Source of the DNA: Streptomyces sp. WM6386
GTDB lineage: Bacteria; Actinomycetota; Actinomycetes; Streptomycetales; Streptomycetaceae
Length of the DNA stretch: 64,000 nucleotides
Assembly (NCBI RefSeq): GCF_000972385.1
Contig: NZ_JXTE01000035.1
Span: 1 to 64,000, forward strand
Reading direction: 5' to 3'
This document shows positions 44,100 to 53,758 of this stretch, in pieces. Every line of letters begins with the position of its first letter. The stretch's first letter is position 1. A program made the translations under genes and the position numbers. Below the pieces are notes generated by a model that was not told the origin of the DNA, searched no databases, and worked only from the letters and a program-made list of their open reading frames with translations.

Positions 44100-46058
44100 T
44101 CAGTCCTCGCTGGGCGCGGCCGGCAGCTTCGCCTGGATGAGGTCCATGACCGTGGAGTCGGTCAGGGTGGTGACGTCTCCGAGCTGACGGTTCTCGGCGA
44201 CGTCCCGCAACAGGCGGCGCATGATCTTGCCGGAGCGGGTCTTGGGCAGCTCGGCCACCGGGAGGACCCGCTTGGGCTTGGCGATCGGGCCGAGGGTGGC
44301 GCCGACGTGGTTGCGCAGGTCGTTGACGAGGCCCTCGTCCTCGGCGTTCGCCGTGCCGCGCAGGATCACGAAGGCGACGATGGCCTGACCGGTGGTCTCG
44401 TCGGCGGCACCGACGACGGCGGCCTCGGCGACCGACGGGTGGGAGACGAGCGCCGACTCCACCTCCGTCGTGGAGATGTTGTGGCCGGAGACGAGCATGA
44501 CGTCGTCCACGCGCCCGAGGAGCCAGATGTCCCCGTCGTCGTCCTTCTTCGCCCCGTCACCGGCGAAGTACTTGCCCTCGAAGCGCGACCAGTACGTGTC
44601 GAGGAACCGCTGGTCGTCGCCCCAGATGGTGCGCAGCATCGACGGCCACGGCTCGGTGAGGACCAGGTAGCCGCCACCCCCGTTGGGAACTTCCCGAGCC
44701 TCGTCGTCGACGACGGTCGCGCAGATGCCGGGCAGCGGGGTCTGCGCGGAGCCCGGCTTGGTCTCGGTGACACCGGGCAGCGGCGAGATCATCATCGCGC
44801 CGGTCTCGGTCTGCCACCACGTGTCGACGATCGGCGTGAGGTCGGCACCGATGTGCTTGCGGTACCAGATCCACGCCTCGGGGTTGATGGGCTCACCCAC
44901 GGAACCGAGGACGCGCAACGACGACAGGTCGAACTTCGCGGGGATGTCGTCGCCCCACTTCATGAACGTACGAATGGCGGTGGGCGCCGTGTACAGGATG
45001 GTGACCCCGTACTTCTGGATGATCTCCCAGAACCGGCCCTGGTGCGGGGTGTCCGGCGTGCCCTCGTACATGACCTGGGTGGCACCGTTGGCCAGCGGCC
45101 CGTAGACGATGTACGAGTGCCCGGTGACCCAGCCGACGTCGGCCGTGCACCAGTAGACGTCGGTCTCCGGCTTGAGGTCGAAGACGGCGTGGTGGGTGTA
45201 CGCGGTCTGAGTGAGGTAGCCGCCGGAGGTGTGCAGGATGCCCTTCGGCTTACCCGTCGTGCCCGACGTGTAGAGGATGAAGAGCGGCTGCTCGGCGCCG
45301 AAGGCCTCGGGGGTGTGCTCGGCGGACTGCCGGTCGACGATCTCGTGCCACCAGACGTCACGGCTGTCGTTCCAGGCGACGTCCTGGCCGGTACGGCGGA
45401 CCACGAGCACGTGTTCGACATTGCCCGCCTTGTCGGCGGCCTCGTCGACGGCCGGCTTGAGCGCCGACGGCTTGCCGCGGCGGTAGCCGCCGTCGGAGGT
45501 GATGACGACCTTGGCGTCGGCGTCCTGGATACGCGTGGCGAGCGCGTCCGCGGAGAAGCCGCCGAAGACGACGGAGTGCGCGGCGCCGATGCGGGCGCAG
45601 GCCAGCATCGCGACGGCCGTCTCCGGGATCATCGGCATGTAGACGGCGACCCGGTCACCCTTCTGAACCCCCAGCTCCAGCAGTGCGTTCGCGGCCTTGG
45701 AGACCTCGTCCTTCAGCTCCGCGTAGGTGATCGCGCGGCTGTCGCCGGGCTCGCCCTCGAAGTGGATGGCGACCCGGTCGCCGTTACCCGCCTCGACATG
45801 CCGGTCGACGCAGTTGTACGCGACGTTGAGCTCGCCGTCCTTGAACCACTTGGCGAACGGCGGGTTCGACCAGTCCAGCGTCTCGGTCGGCTCCTTGGCC
45901 CAGGTCAGCCGACGGGCCTGTGCGGCCCAGAAGCCGAGCCTGTCAGCCTTGGCCTGTGCATACGCCTCCGCCGTGACATTGGCGTTCGCTGCCAGGTCTG
46001 CGGGCGGCGCGAACCTGCGCTCTTCCTTGAGCAGGTTGGCCAGGCTTTCGTTGCTCAC
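44100..46058 (-). CDS. acs: Acetyl-CoA synthetase
   Basis: The 652-residue enzyme activates acetate to acetyl-CoA via acetyl-AMP. It shows the ANL core [32 protein letters not shown], and near the C-terminus [14 protein letters not shown], whose lysine is the usual acetylation switch. The N-terminal helical cap ([18 protein letters not shown]) is normal. The start is GTG at 46058 with AAGGGAG 5 nt before it. A DasR-like palindrome lies about 100 nt upstream. Confidence 0.97.
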   Translation of the reverse strand: MSNESLANLLKEERRFAPPADLAANANVTAEAYAQAKADRLGFWAAQARRLTWAKEPTETLDWSNPPFAKWFKDGELNVAYNCVDRHVEAGNGDRVAIHFEGEPGDSRAITYAELKDEVSKAANALLELGVQKGDRVAVYMPMIPETAVAMLACARIGAAHSVVFGGFSADALATRIQDADAKVVITSDGGYRRGKPSALKPAVDEAADKAGNVEHVLVVRRTGQDVAWNDSRDVWWHEIVDRQSAEHTPEAFGAEQPLFILYTSGTTGKPKGILHTSGGYLTQTAYTHHAVFDLKPETDVYWCTADVGWVTGHSYIVYGPLANGATQVMYEGTPDTPHQGRFWEIIQKYGVTILYTAPTAIRTFMKWGDDIPAKFDLSSLRVLGSVGEPINPEAWIWYRKHIGADLTPIVDTWWQTETGAMMISPLPGVTETKPGSAQTPLPGICATVVDDEAREVPNGGGGYLVLTEPWPSMLRTIWGDDQRFLDTYWSRFEGKYFAGDGAKKDDDGDIWLLGRVDDVMLVSGHNISTTEVESALVSHPSVAEAAVVGAADETTGQAIVAFVILRGTANAEDEGLVNDLRNHVGATLGPIAKPKRVLPVAELPKTRSGKIMRRLLRDVAENRQLGDVTTLTDSTVMDLIQAKLPAAPSED

Positions 46059-46414
46059 GACATCTCCCTTGCGGTGTTTTGCCGGGGCGACCGTTGTGTC
46101 CCAGGCCACAGCTCATCAGACCGGAGGGTGCGCTGACAAGCGCCGATGGAAAATTGGTTTAGACCTGTGGGCGCCGGGTCCGGCAGCCGGCGTCATTCGT
46201 ACCCACGTACGCCGACCAGGCAGAGTTCATGTCCTGTAACGCCTTTCACACTTCCGCCCACGTATGGATGAAGCGCCACCGACGATGAGGGGAGACCGAG
46301 TGAAGGGATACGGGGTGGGCCGGCCGCGGTGGCCGCGCTCGCGGTGGTGCGGAACGGTGACGGCAAGCCGTACGGAACGGGCGACCACGGGAACCGGGGC
46401 CGCCCGTCCCTCCG
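46059..46414. other. acs promoter region and 3' space of the SulP-CA gene
   Basis: The 356-nt gap holds no convincing gene. It contains the candidate DasR site (46153-46168) and an AT-rich stretch GGAAAATTGGTTTAGACC that is unusual for this genome. I saw no clear terminator for the upstream SulP-CA gene. Confidence 0.4.
46153..46168. promoter_or_regulatory. DasR-like (dre) site upstream of acs
   Basis: The sequence ATTGGTTTAGACCTGT matches the DasR consensus (ACTGGTCTAGACCACT type) at about 13 of 16 positions when read on the opposite strand. It is centred about 100 nt before the acs start. DasR couples N-acetylglucosamine status to carbon and secondary metabolism; binding here is a prediction. 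Confidence 0.45.
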
Positions 46415-48868
46415 TCACACCGACAGATCCGCCGCCTCCACATGGTCGAACAGCTCGTCCCCGCTCACCCCGGTGAGCAGATACGCCTGTGCCTCGCCCA
46501 CGTGGAAGTACATCCCGTGCAGCTCCAACTCCCGCTTCCGCAGCGCCCGCGCCACCGACTCGTGCGCGCTCAGATGCTCCAGCTGCTGGACCACGTTGGT
46601 GAGAGACAGCTGCTCGACCGCGTCCGCGGGCGCCCGTCCGGCGAGGCGGGCCCATGGACGGCTGTCGTCGGCCATGCGCTCCAGGCTCGGCAGCCCGTGC
46701 CGCAGCCACCGCTTGAGCGGTGTCCGGGCGCCCCCGGGCTCGGAGTTGAGCAGCGCCTGCATGGCACCGCACCCCGAGTGCCCGCACACCGTGATGGACC
46801 GCACCTTCAGCACATCCACCGCGTACTCGATCGCGGCCGCCACCGAGTCGTCGCCGCTCTCCTCGCCGGGCATCGGAACCAGGTTGCCCACATTGCGCAC
46901 CACGAACAGGTCGCCCGGACCACTGGAGGTGATCATCGAGGTGACCAGCCGTGAGTCGGCACAGGTGAGGAAGAGCTGCTCCGGGCGCTGCCCCTCGCGG
47001 GCCAGCCGGGCCAGCTCACCCCGCACCAGGGGAGCGGTGTTGCGCTGGAACGCGCTGATGCCACGCGCCAGTTCATGCCCGCTGGGACTGGACGGACCGG
47101 TCCTGCCCGTCCTGACAAGGCCACTGGAGTCGCTCGGGTGCCCGCCGGGCGGGGGCGTGGGCCGCGGGTCCTCGCACTGGTGGTTGCGCCAGGGCGTCCA
47201 GGGGCGGCAGCGGCAACCCGCTGAGGCGGTGCGGTCGGTGAACGCGGTGTCGGCCCCGATGCCGCTTCCGCTCCCGATCCCGAGCGCGGTGTGAGCGTCG
47301 GGGACATCCCCCGGCTCGACGATCCGGACCCCGGCGCGGCGGCCGGTCAGCTCGACGGTGCCGCCCTGCGCGGTGTGCGTGTTCTGCCAGTCCTGCAGTG
47401 CCTCGAACGCCGCGTGGTCCATGAAGGAGCCGTCCAACTCGACGACGACCCGGGCGCCTTGGGGCACGAGATGCAGGGACCGGCTGAGGCGGGGCACGGC
47501 GAGGAACGTCAACTGCCCTCGTACGTGTACGTGATGGACTCCTTCCTGCTCGTCGTGGGTGATACGGGTGCGGGCGAGGCGGTGCAGGGCGACGGCGACG
47601 GCCACGGCGATGCCTAGCACGACGCCCTCCAGGACGCCGAGGAACACCACGCCGAGGGTGGTGACGGCGTAGACCAGGACCTCTCGGTGGCGGGTCACCG
47701 TGCGGATGTGGTGCAGGGACACCATCTGGATGCCGACGGCCATCACCAGGGCGGCGAGCGAGGCGAGCGGGATGAGCTCGAGCACCGGGACCATCAGCAG
47801 CGCGGCGATCACTACGAGAACGCCGTGCAGCATCGTGGAGTTCCGGCTCACGGCACCCGCGTGCACATTCGCCGCACTGCGCACGGCGACACCGGCGACC
47901 GGGAGCCCGCCGAGCGACCCGGAGACGATGTTGGCGGCGCCCTGGCCGAGCAGCTCACGGTCCAGGTTGGAGCGTCTGACGCGGGTGGTCAGCTCGGGGC
48001 GGGCGGCGGCCATCTTGTCCACGGCGACCGCGCCGAGCAGCGACTGCACACTGCACACCAGCGTGGTGGTCAGCACGGCGGCGACCAGGCCGAGCACGGG
48101 ACCGTCGGGAAGTCCGGCCAGGGCGTGGCTGCGCCACGAGGGCAGGTCGACCCTGGGCAGCGTCAGCCCGGCGAGCGCGGCGGTCGCGCTGGCTCCGGCG
48201 ACGGCGACGAGCGCGGCCGGGATCCTGCGCAGCAGACGGCCGGCCCGGCCGGGGATGCGGGGCCAGAGCAGCAGCAGGACCAGGGTCAGCGCGCTCACCG
48301 ACACGGCGGCGGGATGCACCTGGGCCAACTGGGCGGGCAGGGACTGGAGGTTGGCCAGGACGGAGCTCTGCGGAGTGCCGCCGAGGACGATGTGCAGCTG
48401 GGCGACGGCGATGGTGACGCCGATACCGGCGAGCATGCCGTGCACGATGGCGGGGCTGACGGCGAGCGCGCTGCGCGCCACGCGCAGGCAGCCCAGGCCC
48501 AGTTGGGCGAGGCCCGCGAGGACCGTGATGGCACAGGTCGTACGCCAGCCGTAGCGGTGGATCAGGTCGGCGGTGACGACCGTGAGTCCGGCCGCGGGGC
48601 CGCTCACCTGGAGCGGGGAGCCGCCGAGCCGGCCGGCGACGAGTCCTCCCACGGCGGCGGCGACGAGGCCGGCCTGGAGGGGCGCGCCGGTGGCGAGGGC
48701 GATGCCGAGGGACAGGGGCAGGGCGATCAGGAAGACCGCGATCGAGGCCGACACATCGGCGCCCGCGACGCGGAAGCGGCGGGGCCGGGACGGCGGTGGG
48801 CTGTGGGGTCGGTGGATGCGCTTGGTCCGACTCGAGTCGGTGGCGCGGGTGGGGACGCAGGCGGACAT
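46415..48868 (-). CDS. SulP anion transporter fused to beta-carbonic anhydrase
   Basis: The 817-residue fusion has a SulP membrane domain (about residues 30-430, eleven or more TM helices; ASIAVFLIALPLSLGIALAT) and a STAS domain (about 440-540, VRGQLTFLAVPRLSRSL). A low-complexity Pro/Arg/Cys linker (about 550-610) and a beta-carbonic anhydrase domain follow, with zinc ligands in LTCADSRL and CGHSGCGAM. It probably imports bicarbonate, the anhydrase interconverting it with CO2 on the cytoplasmic side. The ATG at 48868 has GGAGGAGA 8 nt upstream; the open frame upstream is not used. Confidence 0.94.
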   Translation of the reverse strand: MSACVPTRATDSSRTKRIHRPHSPPPSRPRRFRVAGADVSASIAVFLIALPLSLGIALATGAPLQAGLVAAAVGGLVAGRLGGSPLQVSGPAAGLTVVTADLIHRYGWRTTCAITVLAGLAQLGLGCLRVARSALAVSPAIVHGMLAGIGVTIAVAQLHIVLGGTPQSSVLANLQSLPAQLAQVHPAAVSVSALTLVLLLLWPRIPGRAGRLLRRIPAALVAVAGASATAALAGLTLPRVDLPSWRSHALAGLPDGPVLGLVAAVLTTTLVCSVQSLLGAVAVDKMAAARPELTTRVRRSNLDRELLGQGAANIVSGSLGGLPVAGVAVRSAANVHAGAVSRNSTMLHGVLVVIAALLMVPVLELIPLASLAALVMAVGIQMVSLHHIRTVTRHREVLVYAVTTLGVVFLGVLEGVVLGIAVAVAVALHRLARTRITHDEQEGVHHVHVRGQLTFLAVPRLSRSLHLVPQGARVVVELDGSFMDHAAFEALQDWQNTHTAQGGTVELTGRRAGVRIVEPGDVPDAHTALGIGSGSGIGADTAFTDRTASAGCRCRPWTPWRNHQCEDPRPTPPPGGHPSDSSGLVRTGRTGPSSPSGHELARGISAFQRNTAPLVRGELARLAREGQRPEQLFLTCADSRLVTSMITSSGPGDLFVVRNVGNLVPMPGEESGDDSVAAAIEYAVDVLKVRSITVCGHSGCGAMQALLNSEPGGARTPLKRWLRHGLPSLERMADDSRPWARLAGRAPADAVEQLSLTNVVQQLEHLSAHESVARALRKRELELHGMYFHVGEAQAYLLTGVSGDELFDHVEAADLSV

Positions 48869-49166
48869 AGTTCCCGTCTCCTCCGGGGCGGCGCGGTCGC
48901 GGAACAGGTGGTCCCCCGCCATGGCGGGGGGTCGGGTCGCGGCCGTGGGTCACGGCGTGCAGCGGCGGGATGCATCAACGCTCGGTAAACGAATCGTAAT
49001 TCAGAGTAAAGGCCAGGCATAGACTTTTCTGGCAAATGGCGCAATAAGTCACCCATCAGGGTGATGCAGATATTTCATCGGCTTGTCGTACTAATTCATT
49101 CCGGACCTCGTGCGAGCTTGACGGCGCTGTCGTTGGCCCCGAGAGAAGGAAGTAGGTGGGCGGAAC

Positions 49167-50438
49167 ATGGCCGCCACCCAGAGGATCGCCGCGGGCGCCG
49201 TGGTCGCCGCGGTCTGTGCCGCGTCGCTCGCCGGTTGCGCGCTCGGCACCGACGGTGCCGAGAAAGGGGCCGCCGGCCCGCAGAAGGCGAAGCCCGCCCA
49301 GGCGCCGCCCAAGAGCGCGGTCCGCCTGATCGGCGACGGCTCCACCGCGTACACCGGGGCACAGCCCCACCTGCCCAGGCCCGAGCGCATGAAGCCCGGT
49401 CAGAAGCCCCCGCAGTTCGTGGTGTTCTCCTGGGACGGCGCGGGCGAGGACTCCCAGAAGCTGTTCTCCCACTTCCGCAGGGTCGCCAAGGCGAACAACG
49501 CGACGATGACGTACTTCCTCAGCGGCGTGTACATGCTCCCCGAGGACAAGCGCGACCTCTACAAGCCCCCGCAGCACTCCCCGGGCCGTTCCGACATCGG
49601 CTTCAACGACGAGAAGGGCATCGCCGAGACCGTCAAGCAGCTGCGCGGGGCGTGGCTGGAGGGCAGCGAGATCGGCACCCACTTCAACGGCCACTTCTGC
49701 GGCAGCGGCGGCGGGGTCGGCCAGTGGTCCGTCGAGGAGTGGAAGGACGAGATCGCCCAGGCGAAGCAGTTCGTCAAGTCCTGGAAGACCACCACCGGCA
49801 TGAAGAACGCGAGCCCGTTGCCCTTCGACTACGACAAGGAGCTCATCGGCGCCCGCACACCCTGCCTGGAGGGTCAGAAGAACTTCATGAAGGCCGCCCG
49901 TGAACTGGGCTTCCGCTACGACACCAGTGGCGTAAACGACCAGCTCTGGCCCAAGAAGAAGGAAGGTCTGTGGGACCTCTCGATGCAACTGGTGCCGTTC
50001 GTCGGGCACTCCTTCGAGCAGCTCACCATGGACTACAACTTCGCCGTGAACCAGTCGGGCACGATGTACGGCGACCCGAACAAGCACGAGTTCTGGGGCG
50101 ACCAGATGCGTGACAGCCTGCTCAAGGGCTTCCACCGGGCCTACGACGGCAACCGCGCGCCCCTGATCATCGGCAACCACTTCGAGTCCTGGAACGGCGG
50201 CACCTACATGCGTGCCGTCGAGGAGACCATCGAACGGGTCTGCAACAAGCCCGACGTGCGCTGTGTCTCCTTCCGGCAGCTCGCCGACTGGCTGGACGCC
50301 CAGGACCCGCAGGCCCTGGCCAAGATGCGGACCCTCGGCGTCGGCGAGACCCCGAAGCAGAGCTGGGCGTCCTTCCTCTCGGGCCGCCCCGCCCCGGCCC
50401 CGAAGGGCGTGCCCGGAGCGCCGGCGGCCAAGCCGTGA
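49167..50438 (+). CDS. Polysaccharide deacetylase-like lipoprotein
   Basis: The 423-residue protein has a lipoprotein signal peptide with lipobox SLAGC. A large NodB-like fold follows: FVVFSWDGAGED early (the SWD would replace the usual TFDD), EIGTHFNGHFC with the metal-site histidines, and a late IIGNHFESWNGG. The domain spans about residues 75-390, followed by a Pro/Ala tail. It is probably an extracellular carbohydrate esterase anchored to the membrane. It stands alone, divergent from the SulP-CA gene. Confidence 0.85.
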   Translation: MAATQRIAAGAVVAAVCAASLAGCALGTDGAEKGAAGPQKAKPAQAPPKSAVRLIGDGSTAYTGAQPHLPRPERMKPGQKPPQFVVFSWDGAGEDSQKLFSHFRRVAKANNATMTYFLSGVYMLPEDKRDLYKPPQHSPGRSDIGFNDEKGIAETVKQLRGAWLEGSEIGTHFNGHFCGSGGGVGQWSVEEWKDEIAQAKQFVKSWKTTTGMKNASPLPFDYDKELIGARTPCLEGQKNFMKAARELGFRYDTSGVNDQLWPKKKEGLWDLSMQLVPFVGHSFEQLTMDYNFAVNQSGTMYGDPNKHEFWGDQMRDSLLKGFHRAYDGNRAPLIIGNHFESWNGGTYMRAVEETIERVCNKPDVRCVSFRQLADWLDAQDPQALAKMRTLGVGETPKQSWASFLSGRPAPAPKGVPGAPAAKP

Positions 50439-50484
50439 GCCATAGGCGGTGAGCTGCGAGTGGTGAGCCCCGGGCGGTGAGCCG

Positions 50485-51465
50485 TCAGGCGTTCACCACG
50501 ACGCTCTCGCTCAGTACGAACCCGGGGTCGACCTGCGCCGCCAGGTCGGCCCCGGTGCGCTCATTGCCCCAGGACTGGGCGTTCTTCAGGTGGAAGTGCA
50601 CCATCTGGCGTGTGTAGTGCTCCCAGTCGCGCAGGTCGTACGTCGAGTCGACCGCGCTCTGCAACCGGCGCAGGGAGCTGCGGTTGACGTCCTCCAGAAG
50701 CTCGAACCGGGGCGGCCGGCCCTTCTCCATGGCGCGCACCCAGTCCGAGTGCCCGACCGTCACCAGCAGGTCGTCCCCGACCTCGGCGCGGAGGAAGTCG
50801 AGGTCGTCCTGCCCCTGCACCTTGTTGCCGACGACCTTCAGGACGACGCCGAAGTCGCGGGCGTACTCCTTGTACTGGCGATAGACGGAGACCCCCTTCC
50901 GGGTCGGCTCGGCGACGAGGAACGTCATGTCGAAGCGGGTGAACATGCCGGAGGCGAAGGAGTCCGAGCCCGCGGTCATGTCCACCACGACATACTCGTC
51001 ACGCCCGTCCACCAGGTGGTTCAGGCACAGCTCCACCGCTCCCGTCTTGGAGTGATAGCAGGCGACCCCCAGGTCGGCATCCGTGAAGGGGCCGGTGACC
51101 ATCAAACGGACGGTACCGCCGTCGAGTTCCACCGGCCGGGCGCAGGCGTCGTACACCGGATTGTCCTCGCGCACCCGCAGCAGTCGTGAGCCCTCGCCCG
51201 GCGGGGTCGTCTTGATCATCGTCTCGGTGGAGGCGATGCGCGGGTTGGTGCCGCGCAGGTAGTCCTTGATCAGCGGCAGTCGCTCACCCATCGCGGGCAG
51301 TGCCGCGGCCGCCGCCTCGTCGAGACCGAGAGCGGCGCCCAGGTGCTGGTTGATGTCGGCGTCGACGGCGACGACGGGTGCGCCGGTGGTGGCGAGATGG
51401 CGGATGAACAGGGACGACAGGGTGGTCTTGCCGCTGCCGCCCTTCCCGACGAAAGCAATTTTCAT
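50485..51465 (-). CDS. CooC/MinD-like P-loop ATPase
   Basis: The 326-residue SIMIBI ATPase begins MKIAFVGKGGSGKTTLSSLF (deviant Walker A with the signature lysine). It has VVAVDADINQHLGAALGLDE and a switch VVVDMTAGSDSFASGMF. CooC-type members insert nickel or help maturation of metalloenzymes; others are septum or polarity factors. No metalloenzyme is adjacent. The GTG at 51471 is an alternative start two codons upstream. It is divergent from the Fic-like gene. Confidence 0.85.
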   Translation of the reverse strand: MKIAFVGKGGSGKTTLSSLFIRHLATTGAPVVAVDADINQHLGAALGLDEAAAAALPAMGERLPLIKDYLRGTNPRIASTETMIKTTPPGEGSRLLRVREDNPVYDACARPVELDGGTVRLMVTGPFTDADLGVACYHSKTGAVELCLNHLVDGRDEYVVVDMTAGSDSFASGMFTRFDMTFLVAEPTRKGVSVYRQYKEYARDFGVVLKVVGNKVQGQDDLDFLRAEVGDDLLVTVGHSDWVRAMEKGRPPRFELLEDVNRSSLRRLQSAVDSTYDLRDWEHYTRQMVHFHLKNAQSWGNERTGADLAAQVDPGFVLSESVVVNA

Positions 51466-51553
51466 GTTCACGAAGGGTAGTGGCGCGAAAGCTGTAAGTG
51501 GCAGGCGGGCGTGAAGAAGACCACTCCTTCGTGGGGTGGGCGCTGCGGGTGCG

Positions 51554-51559
51554 TAATGT
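51554..51559 (+). promoter_or_regulatory. -10 box for a leaderless mRNA (Fic-like gene)
   Basis: TAATGT ends 7 nt before the ATG at 51567 and no Shine-Dalgarno is present, so the mRNA probably starts at the start codon. Confidence 0.5.
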
Positions 51560-51566
51560 CGTACTC

Positions 51567-52391
51567 ATGAGTACGACAGGCGCGACCGCTGATCCGCTCG
51601 CCGCCCTGGGCTCCCTGCCCGGCGTGGCCGACTCCGTGGAGTCCGTGCGCAAGGCCGTGGACCGGGTCTACGGGCACCGGATCATGCGGCGCCGCAGCAC
51701 CGCGGTCACCTCCGAGGCGGCCCTGCGCGGCGCCCGCGGCTCCGCGGCGCTGTCCGGCGCCGACTGGGCCCTCGAAGAGGTGCGCCGCCGCTCCGACTTC
51801 AGCGGCGACGACGAGGCGCGCGTCGTGGGCGCGGCCCTGAGGCTGACCGCCGAGGCGGGCCAACTGCTGTCCATCTGGCGGCAGTCGCCCCTGCGCGTCC
51901 TGGCCCGCCTGCACCTGGTGGCGGCCGCGACCAACCGTGACGAGGTCGGGCGCCCGCGTCAGGCGGGTGAGCCGGTCGACGAGCCGCTGATCGAGCTCGC
52001 GGCGCCCGAGGCGACGGAGGTGCACGGCCGGCTGGAGGGCCTGTCCGAGCTGATCATCGCGGGCGGTTCCGCCCCGGCCCTGGTGACGGCGGCCGTCGTG
52101 CACGGCGAGATCCTCGCGCTGCGGCCCTTCACCTCCCACAACGGTCTCGTCGCGCGCGCGGCCGAACGCATCGTCCTGATCGGCAGCGGCCTCGACCCGA
52201 AGTCCATCTGCCCGGCGGAGGTCGGCCACGCCGAGCTGGGCCGGGCCGCCTATCTGGCGGCGCTCGACGGCTATGTCTCCGGAACCCCGGAGGGCATGGC
52301 CGCCTGGATCGCGCATTGCGGCAAGGCGGTCGTGCTCGGGGCGCGCGAGTCGACGGCGGTGTGCGAGGCGCTGCAGCGCGGAGCGGCGTAA
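51567..52391 (+). CDS. Degenerate Fic-fold protein
   Basis: The 274-residue helical protein aligns with Fic proteins around residues 186-197 (RPFTSHNGLVAR). The canonical HxFx(D/E)GNGRxxR would put the catalytic His at Arg186, the Gly of GNG at His191 and the first Arg at Leu194, so AMP transfer should be lost. The fold is otherwise supported by RVLARLHLVAA and VVHGEILALRPF, standard Fic helices. It may be a scaffold or a partner of the divergent ATPase. The start is predicted leaderless. Confidence 0.78.
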   Translation: MSTTGATADPLAALGSLPGVADSVESVRKAVDRVYGHRIMRRRSTAVTSEAALRGARGSAALSGADWALEEVRRRSDFSGDDEARVVGAALRLTAEAGQLLSIWRQSPLRVLARLHLVAAATNRDEVGRPRQAGEPVDEPLIELAAPEATEVHGRLEGLSELIIAGGSAPALVTAAVVHGEILALRPFTSHNGLVARAAERIVLIGSGLDPKSICPAEVGHAELGRAAYLAALDGYVSGTPEGMAAWIAHCGKAVVLGARESTAVCEALQRGAA

Positions 52392-52754
52392 CTGTAGTTA
52401 CAGAAAAGGCCCTCCTCGGGGAGGGCCTGAACAGGGTTGCGGCGGTACGAGGACTCGTACCGCCGCTGGCATGTTCACCGGGTTACCAAGCGTCCTCGAA
52501 ATATGCCCATCAGGTCGGGACTTTGCCCGTCACCTGGTGCGGCTGGCCCGTAATCGACGGGTCGACGTCGCGTGGGTGCCCGATTCTCATGCGCGGTCCG
52601 TGGGGCCAAATGCGTTATTAAGGTGATCCTTTCGGATGTCCTTGGTCTCGCGGGCCGTTGACTCCTTTGTACTCCAGGACCCGGGCAAGCGGAAGTCCTG
52701 GCTGCAGTTCTTTACTTTTACTCTCAAACGGTCGCTAAACGGGCACCTTGTATG
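52392..52754. other. Convergent gap with two strong hairpins, no certain gene
   Basis: The gap between the Fic-like gene and the HAD gene holds two inverted repeats (52407-52428 and 52439-52466). An AT-richer stretch that includes TTA triplets follows. A 51-codon frame at 52471-52626 contains three TTA codons and no Shine-Dalgarno; I do not call it. Confidence 0.5.
52407..52428 (+). terminator. Terminator hairpin after the Fic-like gene
   Basis: AGGCCCTC-CTCGGG-GAGGGCCT is an 8-bp stem starting 16 nt after the stop. There is no T-tract. A second, 13-bp perfect stem (52439-52466, 2-nt loop) follows directly, giving a tandem structure. Confidence 0.6.
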
Positions 52755-53588
52755 TCAGAGAACCGTCGCCCGGCGCCGGCTGGCGTACCAGACGAGGCCC
52801 GCGGTGGCCGCCGCCGCTCCTATGGCCGCCGCCGCGACGAGTGCCGGACGGGACGGTGCGGAGAACGCGGGGAGCCGCTGCTTGAGCCGGACCGGCCGGT
52901 GGAAATCGAGAATCGGCCACCCGCGCGCGAGTGCCTCGCGGCGCAGCGTGCGGTCCGGGTTCACGGCATGGGGGTGCCCGACGGACTGGAGCATCGGCAG
53001 ATCGGTCGCCGAGTCGCTGTATGCGTAACAGCGCTCCAGGTCATACCCCTCGGACTCGGCCAGCTCCTTGATGGCCTCGGCCTTGGTCGGGCCGTACGCG
53101 TAGTACTCCACCTCGCCGGTGAAGCAGCCGTCCTCGCCCACGACCATCCGGGTCGCCACCACCCGGTCCGCGCCGAGCAGTTCGCCGATCGGCTCGACCA
53201 CCTCGGCGCCCGACGTGGACACGATCACGACGTCGCGGCCGGCGGTGTGGTGCTCCTCGATGAGGGAGGCGGCCTCGTCGTAGATGATCGGGTCGATCAG
53301 GTCGTGAAGGGTCTCGGCCACGATCTCCTTCACCTGTTGGACGTTCCAGCCGCGCACGAGTGCCGAGAGGTACTCACGGGTCCGCTCCATCTGGTCGTGG
53401 TCCATACCGCCCACCAGGAAGACGAACTGGGCATACGCGGTACGCAAGGCGGCCCTGCGGTTGATCAGACCTCCTTGGTAGAACGACTTGCTGAAGGTGA
53501 GCGTGCTCGACTTCGCAATGACCGTCTTGTCCAGGTCAAAGAAGGCCGCTGTGCGGGGCAAGGAGTGGTTTTCCACGACCCTGAGCAT
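52755..53588 (-). CDS. HAD-IB family phosphatase, C-terminal membrane anchor
   Basis: The 277-residue protein has HAD motif I AAFFDLDKTVIAKSS (Asp18, Asp20), motif II VVIVSTSG, the conserved Lys in GPTKAEAIKE and motif IV YAYSDSATDLPML. This is the SerB/CicA-like IB subgroup. It ends with a TM helix (about 250-268) and a basic tail. Homologues next to the ssd/tad locus in S. coelicolor have been called morphological differentiation proteins, as I recall. It is probably a membrane-bound phosphatase of a small phosphorylated substrate. Confidence 0.9.
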   Translation of the reverse strand: MLRVVENHSLPRTAAFFDLDKTVIAKSSTLTFSKSFYQGGLINRRAALRTAYAQFVFLVGGMDHDQMERTREYLSALVRGWNVQQVKEIVAETLHDLIDPIIYDEAASLIEEHHTAGRDVVIVSTSGAEVVEPIGELLGADRVVATRMVVGEDGCFTGEVEYYAYGPTKAEAIKELAESEGYDLERCYAYSDSATDLPMLQSVGHPHAVNPDRTLRREALARGWPILDFHRPVRLKQRLPAFSAPSRPALVAAAAIGAAAATAGLVWYASRRRATVL

Positions 53589-53723
53589 AGGCGCAGCCCA
53601 TTCGGCGTAAGGTGGGGCGCGTGGGTTTGCCTGAGAAGGCTCTCGGGTACACCATGGAAGTCACGGATCGTTCGCGACCGTGCTAACCCGGCCCGGCTCC
53701 TCCCCCCCCGAGTCGGCCGTGGA

Positions 53724-53758
53724 GACGACCCCCACTCTCCCCCCCGGTGGGGGTCGTC
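53724..53758. repeat. 12-bp perfect hairpin upstream of the HAD gene
   Basis: GACGACCCCCAC (53724-53735) pairs with GTGGGGGTCGTC (53747-53758) around an 11-nt C-rich loop. It could act as a terminator for readthrough between the divergent HAD and tad transcripts. Confidence 0.6.

Noticed and set aside
52471..52626. 51-codon frame (MFTGLPSVLE...) with three TTA codons
   Set aside because: There is no ribosome site, and the rare TTA codons cluster in an AT-richer gap. It could be a bldA-dependent peptide, but evidence is too thin.
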